Shown: one piece after another, positions 9,527 through 19,068 of the stretch
Layout: each line of letters opens with the position of its first letter
Position numbering within the stretch: position 1 is the first letter of the stretch
DNA from: Rikenellaceae bacterium
Lineage (GTDB): Bacteria > Bacteroidota > Bacteroidia > Bacteroidales > Rikenellaceae
Assembly: GCA_015060165.1 (NCBI GenBank)
Contig: SUZC01000008.1
Coordinates: 1-64,000 of the forward strand
Direction of reading: 5' to 3'
Length of the DNA stretch: 64,000 bases
Made by a program: the position numbers and the translations under genes
Notes under the pieces: generated by a model
Told to the model about the DNA's origin: nothing
Database searches by the model: none
The model's input: only the letters and a program-made list of their open reading frames with translations

Positions 9527-10297
9527 CTATTTTGAAAAGGCCTTTCTGCGAAGTCTTTCTGCATAATCATCCGCAGCGAAACTCACAAATTCATACTCTG
9601 CCTTATGCCCCGACTCGGCCCTCAAATCATATTCATCAAGGAGCGACTCAACTCGTTTCTCGACAGCTTCACCAGAATCGATAATCTCCACATTGCGATC
9701 TCCAATTACTTTTGCAATCACATCGCGCAGGAAAGGATAATGTGTGCAACCCAAGACCAACACATCTGCTCCTTTATTAATTATTGGTTCTACCACAGCT
9801 CTTACCACCTGTTCTGTCTGGGGAGAGTACTCCTCGTTAGCCTCTACAGCCTCGACAAAACCTTTGCCTACGGACTTTATCACATTTACCCCTTGTCCAT
9901 ACTTAGCAAGAGTCGCAAGAAATTTTTCGCTCTTCAAACTGCGCTCCGTAGCGATAACGCCAACCACTCCCGTACGGGTATTTTTACAAGCCGGCTTCAC
10001 AGCAGGCTCAAGACCAACAATAGGCACATCAGCAAAAGTCGCTCTCAAATACTCGATAGCTGCAGCGGTAGCTGTATTACAAGCCACAACTATCATCTTG
10101 CAACCCCTCTGAAGAAGCTCCCGCACAGAATCTGTCGCCAATGCTCTTATCTGCTCGGCCGGCAACGACCCATAAGGACAATTCTTACCATCACCCAAAT
10201 AGACAATAGACTCCTCAGGTAATGCTCGATACAACTCCCGCCACACCGACAAACCGCCAAATCCAGAATCATATACACCTATCGGGTTATTATTCAT
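9527..10297 (-). CDS. murI: Glutamate racemase
   Basis: MurI converts L-glutamate to D-glutamate for the peptidoglycan stem peptide in the cytoplasm. The 256-residue length is typical. The N-terminal IGVYDSGFGGLSV carries the first catalytic region (Asp10, Ser11). The two catalytic cysteines sit in VACNTATA and LGCTHYP, the second near residue 185. Its ATG overlaps the end of aroK by 8 nt, so translation is probably coupled. Both genes belong to the parE-parC-aroK-murI run on the minus strand. Confidence 0.95.
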   Translation of the reverse strand: MNNNPIGVYDSGFGGLSVWRELYRALPEESIVYLGDGKNCPYGSLPAEQIRALATDSVRELLQRGCKMIVVACNTATAAAIEYLRATFADVPIVGLEPAVKPACKNTRTGVVGVIATERSLKSEKFLATLAKYGQGVNVIKSVGKGFVEAVEANEEYSPQTEQVVRAVVEPIINKGADVLVLGCTHYPFLRDVIAKVIGDRNVEIIDSGEAVEKRVESLLDEYDLRAESGHKAEYEFVSFAADDYAERLRRKAFSK

Positions 10298-10820
10298 AGT
10301 CTTTTATATATGATAAAATAATCTCTATAATCTGTTCATCGCTACGCTCGGCACACTCAACAATACGCCCAGCTTTCGAATAATAAGGCTCTCGCTCGGC
10401 CATATTCTTAGTCATAAAAGCCACTAATTCCTCATCGTTAAGGCCTCTTAGCTTTGGACGTTTCTGCCTACCGTGAGGACTAAGGCGTGAAGCAATCTGC
10501 TCAGCTGTACGACGCAGATATATACACTCGCCAGCACTATTCATAAAATCCATATTATCCTTCCACGTAGGAGCACCCCCACCCGTCGAGATAATAGTAT
10601 TCTGCTCAGAGGTTGCCAACTCCTCAATCAGGGCTCGCTCGGCACGACGGAAATACTCCTCCCCAGCATAATTGAATATATCGCTAATGGTTGCTCCCTC
10701 ACGATGCTCGATAACCGAATCCATATCAACGAACTCGAATCCTGTCACCTTTGCCAACTTACGACCGAGAGAGCTCTTACCACAGCCCATATAACCCACC
10801 AAGAATAGTTTTATACCCAT
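10290..10820 (-). CDS. aroK: Shikimate kinase
   Basis: AroK phosphorylates shikimate at the 3-OH with ATP, the fifth step of the shikimate pathway. This 176-residue protein has the P-loop GYMGCGKSS (residues 9-17) and the shikimate-binding DMDSVIE (32-38). It also has the Arg-containing EEYFRRAE segment, the STGGGA motif and a lid region with SPHGRQKRPKL. It lies 30 nt after parC and overlaps murI. Two further shikimate-pathway genes (aroA, aroC) lie together at 43.5-45.7 kb. Confidence 0.95.
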   Translation of the reverse strand: MGIKLFLVGYMGCGKSSLGRKLAKVTGFEFVDMDSVIEHREGATISDIFNYAGEEYFRRAERALIEELATSEQNTIISTGGGAPTWKDNMDFMNSAGECIYLRRTAEQIASRLSPHGRQKRPKLRGLNDEELVAFMTKNMAEREPYYSKAGRIVECAERSDEQIIEIILSYIKDYE

Positions 10821-10850
10821 ACGATTCCAAGCATTTATCAGTACACCACC

Positions 10851-13628
10851 TTAAAATAGGTTAAGTTGTTCCGGGTCAATCACGACCGCAGGTTCCTCCT
10901 CAGCACCAATCGATACCGACTCCACCACTGCAGCATCTCGCTCCACGTCAACCGTAGCAGTCAGTTCCATAGCACTACCAATATCCACACCCGCGTCGGT
11001 ATCTTGTGCCATATCCGAATCTTCATCAATGGGCTCTTGCTCCTCGACAGGAGGATTCTCAGGTTCCACAAAGTTAAGCGATGCAACATCATAAGTAGTA
11101 ATTCGCTTACCTTTAGCTCGATGGCTCTTAACACCAACAAACGAATCAACATCGACTTCATCGGCCGGACGCGAAGCTTGCGCTCCCTTATAAGAGACAA
11201 CGAGTGTAGCTCCAAGTTTATCGGTCAGAGTAACAAATTCCATCGTATTCTCATCTTCAAGGAACGAGAGCATCTTCTCGGTAGGCTCCAGTTGGAAACG
11301 CTTCATGTAGAAGTAGTTCTGCTCTTTATCGAAATAACAAAGGCTATACACACGTCCCGCAACATATCGTTCCACACGTACAGTCTCATCGGGGAAGTGT
11401 TGGTCAACATTGAATCCCGTAATGTAATACTTATATTTCGAGGTCCATACAACCAATTTATCCTCACCCTTAAACTCGCCAAGCAATACTCCACGACCAT
11501 CGGTATTCAATCGACGTACATCTTCATCGTACCAGATATTCTGGCCACCCAATGTCGAAGTTCCCTTCTCTTTGAGAACAATCTTATGGATACTATATCG
11601 TGAGAATAAATTACCCTGGCTCTGGCGACCCTTGATTGCGACTGTCGAGAAATCCAAATCGACAATCACCTTCTTCAAACGAGGACGAGGACGGAAATAT
11701 ATCTTCAACACCTCTGCCTCTCCATTGGGATTAACCGACATATAGAGTATCTCGCTTCGCGGAGTCCCCTTAGTTAAATCGTACTCCTTATCACGCGTGA
11801 TGCTCTTAATTGCACAACGCTTCATCATAATTGCGCCACCTCGGCCATCACGATAGAGGACATTGTAGATCGTACGCTCATCGTTACGTTTAAAGACTCC
11901 GATGTAGTAGATATTCTTATCAAAGAAGGCTTTATCGTCGACCTTGGTAATTCTATATCGGCCATCCTTCAAGATGACTATCACATCGTCGATATCGCTA
12001 CAATCGCAGACAAACTCAGCATCTTTCATACCCTTACCGATACCGTAGAATCCCTCGGTACGGTCGACATACAATTTGGCATTAGTCACAGCCACCTTGG
12101 TTGCCTCGATGGTATCAAACTCGCGAATCTCGGTACGACGCTCACGACCCTTACCATACTTTTCGCGAATACGCTCGTAGTATGCAATTGCGTAATCGGT
12201 CAAGTGATCCAAATCGTACTGAGTTGATTTCATATCCTCCTCAATACGCTTAATCTCGTTATCGGCCTTATCGGAATCATATCGTGAAATACGAATAAAC
12301 TTCAACTCGGTCAATCGTTGTACATCTTCAATTGTAACCTCTCTGCGCAACTTTTTCTTAAATGGCTCCAAGCCCTTATCTACAGCCTCGTATGCAGCCT
12401 CGCGAGTACGACAACCCTCGATTAACTGATACAACTTGTTCTCAATAAAGATTCGCTCCAACGATGCTGCGTGCCAAGCCTCCTGCAATTCGTGCATACG
12501 AATCTCCAACTCTCGGCCCAACAACGAGCGGGTATGATCGGCCGAACGACGAAGAATATCCTTAACGCCCATAAAACAGGGTTTGTCGTCCATAATCACA
12601 CAAGCATTAGGCGAAATTGACACCTCGCATGAGGTAAATGCATAAAGTGCATCGATAGTCTTGTCACTTGATTCGTCATTGGCAACGTGAACAACAATCT
12701 CAACCTTATCGGCAGTCAGATCATCAACCTTTTTAACCTTAATCTTACCCTTCTCGATAGCTTTAAGGATAGAATCTTTTATAGATTCCGAAGTTGTTGA
12801 GAAAGGAATCTCGGTAATAACCAATGTACGCTTATCTACCTTGGAAATTCTGGCTCGGACCTTCACTGCTCCTCCACGCAGGCCATCGTTATATCGACTG
12901 GCATCCATCAAACCACCTGTCGGGAAGTCCGGCAAAAGCTGGAAATCCTCGCCTTTCAAATGTGAGATACAAGCCGAAATAAGTTCATTGAAGTTATGTG
13001 GCAGAATCTTCGATGCCAAACCAACCGCAATACCCTCGGTTCCTTGTGCCAACAAAAGAGGGAACTTGATAGGCAAGGTTACAGGCTCTTCATTACGGCC
13101 ATCGTAAGAGCGCATCCACTCGGTGGTCTTTTTATTAAACACCACATCCAATGCAAACTTCGACAAGCGAGCCTCGATATATCGGGCTGCAGCAGCCTCG
13201 TCTCCCGTAAGGATATTACCCCAGTTACCCTGACAATCGATAAGCAAATCCTTTTGGCCCAATTGCACCAATGCATCTTTGATTGAAGCATCACCGTGGG
13301 GGTGATACTGCATTGCTTGACCGACGATATTGGCAACTTTATTATAGCGGCCATCATCGCAGCACTTCATTGCGTGCAGAATACGGCGTTGCACGGGTTT
13401 CAGACCATCTTCAGCATGTGGCACTGCACGCTCCAAAATAACATACGAGGCGTAATCCAAAAACCAATTTTGGTACATACCCGTAAGTTTACGCATATTA
13501 CCCGAATCGCTAAAAAGGCGCGAATATTTACCTTGAATAGCTGTATCGGAAGTTGCAACAACATCCTCGTCAGCCATCGGCTCCTGCACGGCCTCAATCT
13601 CCTCTATTATATCTTTTTCCTCTGCCAT
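10851..13628 (-). CDS. parC: DNA topoisomerase IV subunit A
   Basis: ParC with ParE decatenates daughter chromosomes and relaxes supercoils. The 925-residue protein has the active tyrosine in ARYIEARL (Tyr150). The HPHGDASIKDAL segment is what I expect for Bacteroidota ParC rather than GyrA, and no canonical GyrA-box is visible in the C-terminal domain. It follows parE by 57 nt and precedes aroK, all on the minus strand. Beyond the pinwheel domain it has an acidic tail of about 80 residues. The last residues are E-Q-L-N-L-F, matching the QL(S/D)LF-type beta-clamp-binding pattern. That resemblance is seen in the sequence; binding is inference. Confidence 0.95.
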   Translation of the reverse strand: MAEEKDIIEEIEAVQEPMADEDVVATSDTAIQGKYSRLFSDSGNMRKLTGMYQNWFLDYASYVILERAVPHAEDGLKPVQRRILHAMKCCDDGRYNKVANIVGQAMQYHPHGDASIKDALVQLGQKDLLIDCQGNWGNILTGDEAAAARYIEARLSKFALDVVFNKKTTEWMRSYDGRNEEPVTLPIKFPLLLAQGTEGIAVGLASKILPHNFNELISACISHLKGEDFQLLPDFPTGGLMDASRYNDGLRGGAVKVRARISKVDKRTLVITEIPFSTTSESIKDSILKAIEKGKIKVKKVDDLTADKVEIVVHVANDESSDKTIDALYAFTSCEVSISPNACVIMDDKPCFMGVKDILRRSADHTRSLLGRELEIRMHELQEAWHAASLERIFIENKLYQLIEGCRTREAAYEAVDKGLEPFKKKLRREVTIEDVQRLTELKFIRISRYDSDKADNEIKRIEEDMKSTQYDLDHLTDYAIAYYERIREKYGKGRERRTEIREFDTIEATKVAVTNAKLYVDRTEGFYGIGKGMKDAEFVCDCSDIDDVIVILKDGRYRITKVDDKAFFDKNIYYIGVFKRNDERTIYNVLYRDGRGGAIMMKRCAIKSITRDKEYDLTKGTPRSEILYMSVNPNGEAEVLKIYFRPRPRLKKVIVDLDFSTVAIKGRQSQGNLFSRYSIHKIVLKEKGTSTLGGQNIWYDEDVRRLNTDGRGVLLGEFKGEDKLVVWTSKYKYYITGFNVDQHFPDETVRVERYVAGRVYSLCYFDKEQNYFYMKRFQLEPTEKMLSFLEDENTMEFVTLTDKLGATLVVSYKGAQASRPADEVDVDSFVGVKSHRAKGKRITTYDVASLNFVEPENPPVEEQEPIDEDSDMAQDTDAGVDIGSAMELTATVDVERDAAVVESVSIGAEEEPAVVIDPEQLNLF

Positions 13629-13685
13629 CTATGGTAGATTTTTCACTTATTATTTCAGGTTAGTCTTTTATTCTTTTGCAACACA

Positions 13686-15563
13686 TTAAGCAATTGCCTC
13701 ATCCACGATATCCTCCTCAATACGTAAGTTATCGATAATGAAACCTTGACGCTCGAAGGTGTTTTTACCCATATAGAACTCCAACATATCGCTAATTGGG
13801 TCATCTTTGGTAAGACGCACTTTATCAAGACGCATATTCTCGCCAATAAGATCCTTAAACTCATCAGGAGATATCTCACCAAGACCTTTGAATCGGGTAA
13901 TCTCGGCCGAGGCGCCACACTTCTTGATTGCTCGTTGTCGCTCCTCCTCCGAGTAACAATAAAAGTTCTCTTTCTTATTTCTCACGCGGAACAATGGAGT
14001 CTGCAAGATATAGAGATGCCCCGCACGAATTAGCTCAGGGAAGAACTGCACAAAGAAGCTAGTCATAAGCAATCGGATATGCATACCATCCACATCGGCA
14101 TCGGTTGCGATAATCACCTTATTGAATCGCAGATTCTCCAATCCATCCTCGATATTGAGTGCCGACTGCAACAAATTAAACTCTTCGTTTTCGTAGACAA
14201 CTTTCTTGGTGAGTCCATAGCAGTTGAGCGGTTTACCTCGAAGACAGAATACAGCCTGAGTCATCGCATCTCGGCTCATTGTAATCGGCCCCATTGCCGA
14301 CAAACCCTCCGTAATAAAAATCATCGTCTTCTCAGCAAGATCATTCTTACTATCGGTAAGATGGACTTTACAATCTCGCAACTTGCGATTATTCACCGCT
14401 ACCTTCTTTGCCGTCTCGCGAGCCTTTTTCTGAATACCCGAAATAGCCTTACGAGCCTTTTCATTTTCGGTAATCTTCTTCTGCATCACCTGCGCAGTTT
14501 CAAGATGCTTATGCAGATAATTATCGAGATTTACCGACAAGAAATCACCCACAAACTGTTGCATCGAGACACCCGGAGCAATCTCTTTTGAGCCGAGCTT
14601 AATTTTGGTCTGCGACTCAAAAACAGGGTCGTTCATTCGCACCGATACGGCAGCGATGATGGACGTACGCACATCAGATGGGTCGTAATCCTTCTTGAAG
14701 AACTCCTTAACAACCTTTGCCACCGAAGCACGGAAAGCCGCTTGATGTGTTCCTCCCTGCGGAGTATATTGACCATTGACAAACGAGTAATAACTCTCGC
14801 CATATCCCGTACCGTGAGTGATAACTACATCGATATCGTCGCCCGACAAATAGATAGGCGGATAGAGCGGTTCCTCCGAAAGGTTATCGTTTACCAAATC
14901 GAGCAATCCGTTCTTCGAAACATACTCTTTGCCATTGAGAATTATCTTTAAGCCGAGATTCAGGTAGGTATAGTTACGCACCATCTGCTCGACATAGTCC
15001 AGATTATAGCTATACTCGCCAAAGATAGTTTCATCGACACGGAATTGAATCATCGTACCGTTACGCTCCTCTACTCCACTCTCCCATCGGTCAGAAAGTT
15101 CCAAACCCTGAGCAAAGCTTACGGTATGCGCCTCGCCATCGCGCACCGAGCGGGCTGTGAATTCGCTCGAAAGCATATTTACAGCCTTAACGCCCACACC
15201 GTTCAATCCTACGGTCTTCTTGAACGCCTCGCCCTCATACTTACCACCGGTATTCATCTGACTAACGGCTGCCGACAACGACTTCAAAGGGATACCGCGA
15301 CCATAGTCGCGAACGGTAACCACATTATCCTCGATCGTAATCTCAATACGGTCACCCGCCCCCATAATAAACTCATCAATCGAGTTATCTACCGTCTCCT
15401 TGATAAGTACATAGATTCCATCGTCGGCCTGTGAGCCATCGCCCAACTTTCCGATGTACATTCCCGGACGCAAGCGCAAATGCTCACGAGGCGAAAGCGT
15501 CTTGATTGAATCGTCATTGTACTCCACTGGAGCAGTATTGTTGTTTTTTATATTATTTGCCAT
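13686..15563 (-). CDS. parE: DNA topoisomerase IV subunit B
   Basis: ParE is the ATPase partner of ParC. The 625 residues hold a GHKL ATPase domain ([10 protein letters not shown] near 56-65, DYGRGIP near 86-92, [10 protein letters not shown] near 122-131). A transducer domain and a toprim domain with DADVDG (488-493) follow. The toprim signature normally written EGDSA(G/S)GS here reads EGLSAMGP (419-426). The catalytic Glu419 is kept, but the next acidic residue is Leu and two small residues have become Met and Pro. The reading frame is intact and the surroundings ([17 protein letters not shown]) are conserved. It heads the parE-parC-aroK-murI run. Confidence 0.95.
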   Translation of the reverse strand: MANNIKNNNTAPVEYNDDSIKTLSPREHLRLRPGMYIGKLGDGSQADDGIYVLIKETVDNSIDEFIMGAGDRIEITIEDNVVTVRDYGRGIPLKSLSAAVSQMNTGGKYEGEAFKKTVGLNGVGVKAVNMLSSEFTARSVRDGEAHTVSFAQGLELSDRWESGVEERNGTMIQFRVDETIFGEYSYNLDYVEQMVRNYTYLNLGLKIILNGKEYVSKNGLLDLVNDNLSEEPLYPPIYLSGDDIDVVITHGTGYGESYYSFVNGQYTPQGGTHQAAFRASVAKVVKEFFKKDYDPSDVRTSIIAAVSVRMNDPVFESQTKIKLGSKEIAPGVSMQQFVGDFLSVNLDNYLHKHLETAQVMQKKITENEKARKAISGIQKKARETAKKVAVNNRKLRDCKVHLTDSKNDLAEKTMIFITEGLSAMGPITMSRDAMTQAVFCLRGKPLNCYGLTKKVVYENEEFNLLQSALNIEDGLENLRFNKVIIATDADVDGMHIRLLMTSFFVQFFPELIRAGHLYILQTPLFRVRNKKENFYCYSEEERQRAIKKCGASAEITRFKGLGEISPDEFKDLIGENMRLDKVRLTKDDPISDMLEFYMGKNTFERQGFIIDNLRIEEDIVDEAIA

Positions 15564-15591
15564 AAAGCTCTGCTTGTCTGAAACTCAGTCA

Positions 15592-15599
15592 CAAATTTA
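15592..15599 (-). promoter_or_regulatory. Candidate -7 box for parE
   Basis: TAAATTTG on the minus strand fits TAnnTTTG and stands 28 nt before the parE ATG. No TTG is found at the expected 19-21 nt spacing, so the -33 element is weak or absent. Confidence 0.45.
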
Positions 15600-15632
15600 T
15601 CTTCCTGTTATGTCAAAATCCGACATAGTGCA

Positions 15633-16376
15633 CTACTTTTTCTTAGCTGCTACTTTTGCTCGTAAATCGGCCAACTCTGCGACCATCTGCTCACGCACCT
15701 TTTGAGCCATCTCCTTAACATCGGTTGCTGCAACCTCCTCGGCAGGGATTGGCTTCAACACGCGGATTGCAACCTGATTTTTCCAATTTACCAACCAACC
15801 TTTGCGGAAGACTTTATTTGTGCCGCTCATCACAATGGGGAGAATCTCAACATTTGCCTCTTTGGCCAAATTGAATGCCCCCATCTTGAAACGATTAATC
15901 TCGCCCGTCTTTGAGCGTGTACCCTCAGGGAAGATTGCGACACTCGCACCTCGACCAAGCCAAAGCTTACCCAAATTCAGCACCTTCGCCATAGCCTCGG
16001 TTGGATTTCCACGCTCGATGGGGATATCGCCGTGAATTGTGAGCAACGGGCCCATAAAGGGAACACGGAATACCTCACGTTTCGACACCCAACGGAAATT
16101 GAGGGGAATCTTATAGGCAGCAAAAATATCTACGCCTGAATTGTGGTTCAAAACCATCACATAAGATTTACCCTTCTCGATATTCTCTACCCCCTCGATT
16201 GTACGCTTCAAGCCAAACGGAGTATTAAAGAGCAACCTACAAATCTGCTCCGAGCACCAATGCACCCAGCGACGACTCTTATCGAAAGGATAGGTTACGG
16301 CCAATACGATAATCGACACGATAAACCAAAACGTCACTTGAAGAAGTGTAAAAATATAGTACAGAATAGTAAACAT
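15633..16376 (-). CDS. plsC: 1-acyl-sn-glycerol-3-phosphate acyltransferase
   Basis: PlsC adds the second acyl chain to lysophosphatidate in the inner membrane, making phosphatidate. The 247-residue protein starts with a membrane segment (residues 1-30). It has the NHNSGVD motif (His-x4-Asp catalytic dyad), the FPEGTRSK motif for substrate binding and a C-terminal Lys-rich tail. I chose the ATG at 16376, not an upstream TTG at 16412, because the promoter -7 box covers that TTG. The gene lies 69 nt downstream of parE's start region on the same strand, but its own promoter makes it a separate unit reading towards parE. Confidence 0.9.
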   Translation of the reverse strand: MFTILYYIFTLLQVTFWFIVSIIVLAVTYPFDKSRRWVHWCSEQICRLLFNTPFGLKRTIEGVENIEKGKSYVMVLNHNSGVDIFAAYKIPLNFRWVSKREVFRVPFMGPLLTIHGDIPIERGNPTEAMAKVLNLGKLWLGRGASVAIFPEGTRSKTGEINRFKMGAFNLAKEANVEILPIVMSGTNKVFRKGWLVNWKNQVAIRVLKPIPAEEVAATDVKEMAQKVREQMVAELADLRAKVAAKKK

Positions 16377-16409
16377 AACTCGTATTTTAATTAAAAATAT
16401 TCTATCCTG

Positions 16410-16441
16410 CAAATTTACTCATTTTTAGCGAGTGACCCAAA
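16410..16441 (-). promoter_or_regulatory. Promoter of plsC
   Basis: On the minus strand TTTG (plus 16438-16441) is followed after 20 nt by TAAATTTG (plus 16410-16417). This is a close match to the Bacteroidota consensus and decides the plsC start. Confidence 0.75.
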
Positions 16442-16498
16442 ATTTTTGACCCATTTTTTCAAAATGTTTTCAACGATAGCAATATCAGTGGCCAAAGA

Positions 16499-16529
16499 TT
16501 TGAAAAACTCAAATTGTTGACTATCTTTG
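16499..16529 (+). promoter_or_regulatory. Promoter of the MBL-fold gene
   Basis: TTTG (16499-16502), then 19 nt, then TATCTTTG (16522-16529). This predicts a leader of about 120 nt before the ATG at 16654. It diverges from the plsC promoter about 60 nt away. Confidence 0.75.
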
Positions 16530-16653
16530 TAGAATGGAGCTGCGAGGACAAACTGCACAAAAAGGACATTTACGGAAACAGCTCAACACCCACATTTTCA
16601 AGGGAAACAAAAGGAAGATTTAAGATTATTATAAACTGTAAAACACTAACGAA

Positions 16654-17379
16654 ATGTCGATTTTTTCAATATTTGGCAAGGGTAAAACAAGTCAGATTGA
16701 CTACCCCACCGATATCGTCACATATGGCGACGAGGAGCAGGTGAAGTTCACCTTCTTCAAACACGCAGCATTCGCATTCGAGACCGCAGGATTGCGTTTT
16801 TATGTTGACCCTGTATCTGGGTATGCTAAATATAGTCAGTTACCCAAAGCTGATGTGGTGCTTGTAACTCACCACCACTACGACCATTTGGACCGCGCGG
16901 CAATTGATGATATCACAACTCGCCAAAGCACTATAATTTGCGATAAGACTTCGGCCGAAGCATTTGATGGAGAGGCGGTTGTAATGACACCCGGAATGAA
17001 GGCTCAGGTGGGTAAAGATATTGTCATCGAGGCTGTTCCTGCATATAACACATCGGAGGGTCACACCGATTTTCACCCCAAAGCAAGAGAGGATAACGGC
17101 TATGTTGTGGAGCTTATTCAGGGTCTTAGAATCTACATTGCAGGCGACGGTGAGCCTACACCCGAAATGCTCGCATTGAAGGATATCGACATTGCATTTT
17201 TGCCCGTCAATCAACCTTATACAATGACTGTTGACCAAGCCATCGAGGTTGTCAAGACCATCAAACCCCGCATCTTCTACCCCTACCATTACGGCGAAGT
17301 GGAAGAGGAAACCGACATCGAGCGTCTTTGCCACGAATTGGAGGGAGTGACCGATGTAAGGGTATTTCCAATGGAGTAA
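16654..17379 (+). CDS. MBL-fold metal-dependent hydrolase (UlaG-like)
   Basis: This 241-residue protein of the metallo-beta-lactamase fold has the metal-binding HHHYDH motif (His73, His75, Asp77, His78). A further His lies in the HTDFH segment, Asp in YIAGDGE, and His in YPYHYGE near the C-terminus. The pattern is that of the UlaG/UPF0173-type hydrolases, which cut phosphodiester, lactone or similar bonds; the substrate here is unknown. It has no signal peptide, so it should be cytoplasmic. It stands alone on the plus strand, with its own promoter and a terminator shared with the convergent gene downstream. Confidence 0.85.
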   Translation: MSIFSIFGKGKTSQIDYPTDIVTYGDEEQVKFTFFKHAAFAFETAGLRFYVDPVSGYAKYSQLPKADVVLVTHHHYDHLDRAAIDDITTRQSTIICDKTSAEAFDGEAVVMTPGMKAQVGKDIVIEAVPAYNTSEGHTDFHPKAREDNGYVVELIQGLRIYIAGDGEPTPEMLALKDIDIAFLPVNQPYTMTVDQAIEVVKTIKPRIFYPYHYGEVEEETDIERLCHELEGVTDVRVFPME

Positions 17380-17390
17380 ATAAAAAAGAG

Positions 17391-17422
17391 ACGAAGTGCA
17401 GGCGTTTTGTCCTGCACTTCGT
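17391..17422. terminator. Terminator between convergent genes
   Basis: A perfect 12-bp stem, ACGAAGTGCAGG (17391-17402) with CCTGCACTTCGT (17411-17422), has an 8-nt loop. The A-run to its left gives a good U-tract for the minus-strand gene; the plus side is weaker (GCTTCT). Confidence 0.8.
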
Positions 17423-17453
17423 GCTTCTATAAATAGTTGATTGAAAATGTAAA

Positions 17454-18269
17454 CTACTCCTTTTTTCTGTTTATCTTTTTATCAACGTATAATCCCGTAA
17501 AGAAACCTATAATTCCAAAGATAAGCACTACACAAGAAGCAATGGACTCTCCATAGAGGAAATCGCCTGGAAGAGTACTCAACAATAACGCTCCACCTAT
17601 TATACCTATACCAACTCCAAGTAGAGTAAACGCCACTTTAACCAAAAGGCTTGTCATATTTATGTTACGATTATCAGACTTGCCTTTAGTGAAATAATGC
17701 TCCACCCAAAGACCTATCGCCAAGCCTATTGCACCCCACAACACCATACCTCCCAAAACAGGTAAAAATCTATGTTGATAAGCATTATCTGCTATACCAA
17801 AACCTACACCCAAAGTAGCTAAAGTCCATCGCATCAAAGTATATTTATTGATAGGTGCTGTATTACTAAACTCGCTCTTGTGGCGATTAGCCAACCAATA
17901 CTCAACAAAGAACGAGACCACAAATCCCACAGCTGCGGCAGCAATCGACAAAACAATAGCAAACGTTTCGTCCATAGGCTTACCATTCTGAGCCTGACTG
18001 TAAGCATAAATCAGGACACTTGCCACCAATACTCCGACCAAGCCCAAACGCAAAACCCACGCTGGCGGGATTGAGATTTTAGAATCCTTATCGCGGTTAC
18101 TATCCACCGCCAAATATTCTAACGTCTGCTCGGCATTAAGCTTCTCCATTACCTGCTGGCGTTCACGACGTTGCAATAGGTAGAAAATGATCTTATAAGC
18201 TAATAGCACGACAGCCGCAAAGCCCAATAGTACTAAAATAAACATCATCATCGAGTCATTGAAATGCAT
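17454..18269 (-). CDS. Multi-pass membrane protein of unknown function
   Basis: This 271-residue protein has one N-terminal membrane segment (about 8-31). A charged cytoplasmic stretch follows (RRERQQVMEKLNAEQ...). Six or so further hydrophobic segments lie between residues 70 and 265 and end in a Lys/Arg-rich tail (VDKKINRKKE). Glycine-rich helix patterns (LGVGFGIADNA, LGVGIGIIGGALL) repeat, suggesting an internal duplication. I do not recognise the family. It lies opposite the ECF sigma factor gene, with the two starts 245 nt apart. Confidence 0.6.
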   Translation of the reverse strand: MHFNDSMMMFILVLLGFAAVVLLAYKIIFYLLQRRERQQVMEKLNAEQTLEYLAVDSNRDKDSKISIPPAWVLRLGLVGVLVASVLIYAYSQAQNGKPMDETFAIVLSIAAAAVGFVVSFFVEYWLANRHKSEFSNTAPINKYTLMRWTLATLGVGFGIADNAYQHRFLPVLGGMVLWGAIGLAIGLWVEHYFTKGKSDNRNINMTSLLVKVAFTLLGVGIGIIGGALLLSTLPGDFLYGESIASCVVLIFGIIGFFTGLYVDKKINRKKE

Positions 18270-18465
18270 AATATAAAGTTTTAAAGGGTTTATAATCTGT
18301 TATTCTCTTTGTACAAAGCTTTGAGGCAAAAGGTCGCTCAAACGGCTAAGCCAGAGTCTCCACGATTGCTTCTCGTTTGTTTAGACGCAAAAGCCGATAA
18401 AAGGTTACACATTTGAGTGAAAAAATTTTTCGCACAGCTATCTATATGGGATTGGAAAGAAAAAA

Positions 18466-18498
18466 TTGAAAAAAATTGTAACCTTTATAGTAAATTTG
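18466..18498 (+). promoter_or_regulatory. Promoter of the ECF sigma factor gene
   Basis: TTG (18466-18468), then 22 nt, then TAAATTTG (18491-18498), a housekeeping-type Bacteroidota promoter. The predicted leader is only about 10 nt. The box lies inside a longer open frame, so the ATG at 18514 is the likely start. Confidence 0.65.
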
Positions 18499-18513
18499 CG
18501 TCTAAAGGATAAG

Positions 18514-19068
18514 ATGGAACAGATTGAAAACTCACTAATACGCCAAATCCTAAATGGAGCAACCGAACGTTATGCGGAGCTTGTACAGCTCCACGAGAAT
18601 GCGGTATTTGCTCTTATAGTGCGCATAGTGGGGAGCTGTGAGGAGGCCGAGGAGCTGACGCAGGACGTATTCCTGAAAGCATACTCCAACCTACACAAAT
18701 TCAAACAACAATCCACCTTCTCGACTTGGCTCTACCGCATAGCCTACAATAAGGCCATATCTCAAACCAGAGGCCGAAGAATTGTTCAGTTGGAATTAGA
18801 CGAGAGCCGTTTGATGAAGATTAGCGACGAGGAGTTAGATGCCTTTGAGCAGAGCGAGAGTAGCAACGACAAGATAGAGAGATTGATTCGAGCCATCGAG
18901 GCCCTGCCAAGCGAGGAGAGGGCATTAATTACGATGGTATATTACAATAACTTATCGCTGCAAAAGTGCGCCGAGATTACCGACCAAAGTTTAGGCAACG
19001 TAAAGGTGAAGCTACACAGAATACGCCGAAAACTATACCAGATGATTAAAAGTGAAAACTATGGATAA
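18514..19068 (+). CDS. RNA polymerase sigma factor, ECF (sigma-70 family)
   Basis: ECF sigma factors direct RNA polymerase to small regulons, often released by a membrane anti-sigma factor. The 184 residues contain sigma region 2 (about residues 20-90, with the EEAEELTQDVFLKAY segment and the STFSTWLYRIAYN block). An acidic linker follows, then region 4 (about 125-180, LPSEERALITMVYYNNLS, then a helix-turn-helix in AEITDQSLGNVKVKLHRIRRKL). The ATG at 18514 is preferred because the promoter -7 box lies upstream of it within the longer frame. The next gene overlaps its end by 8 nt, the usual layout for sigma/anti-sigma pairs. Confidence 0.92.
   Translation: MEQIENSLIRQILNGATERYAELVQLHENAVFALIVRIVGSCEEAEELTQDVFLKAYSNLHKFKQQSTFSTWLYRIAYNKAISQTRGRRIVQLELDESRLMKISDEELDAFEQSESSNDKIERLIRAIEALPSEERALITMVYYNNLSLQKCAEITDQSLGNVKVKLHRIRRKLYQMIKSENYG

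Noticed and set aside
9605..10222. 205-codon plus-strand open frame
   Set aside because: It is antisense to murI, with no promoter box or family resemblance.
12950..13450. Quinolone-resistance change in ParC (Ala/Lys at the S80/E84-like places)
   Set aside because: GDASIKDAL matches what I recall as the normal Bacteroidota ParC pattern, so it is not a resistance change by itself.
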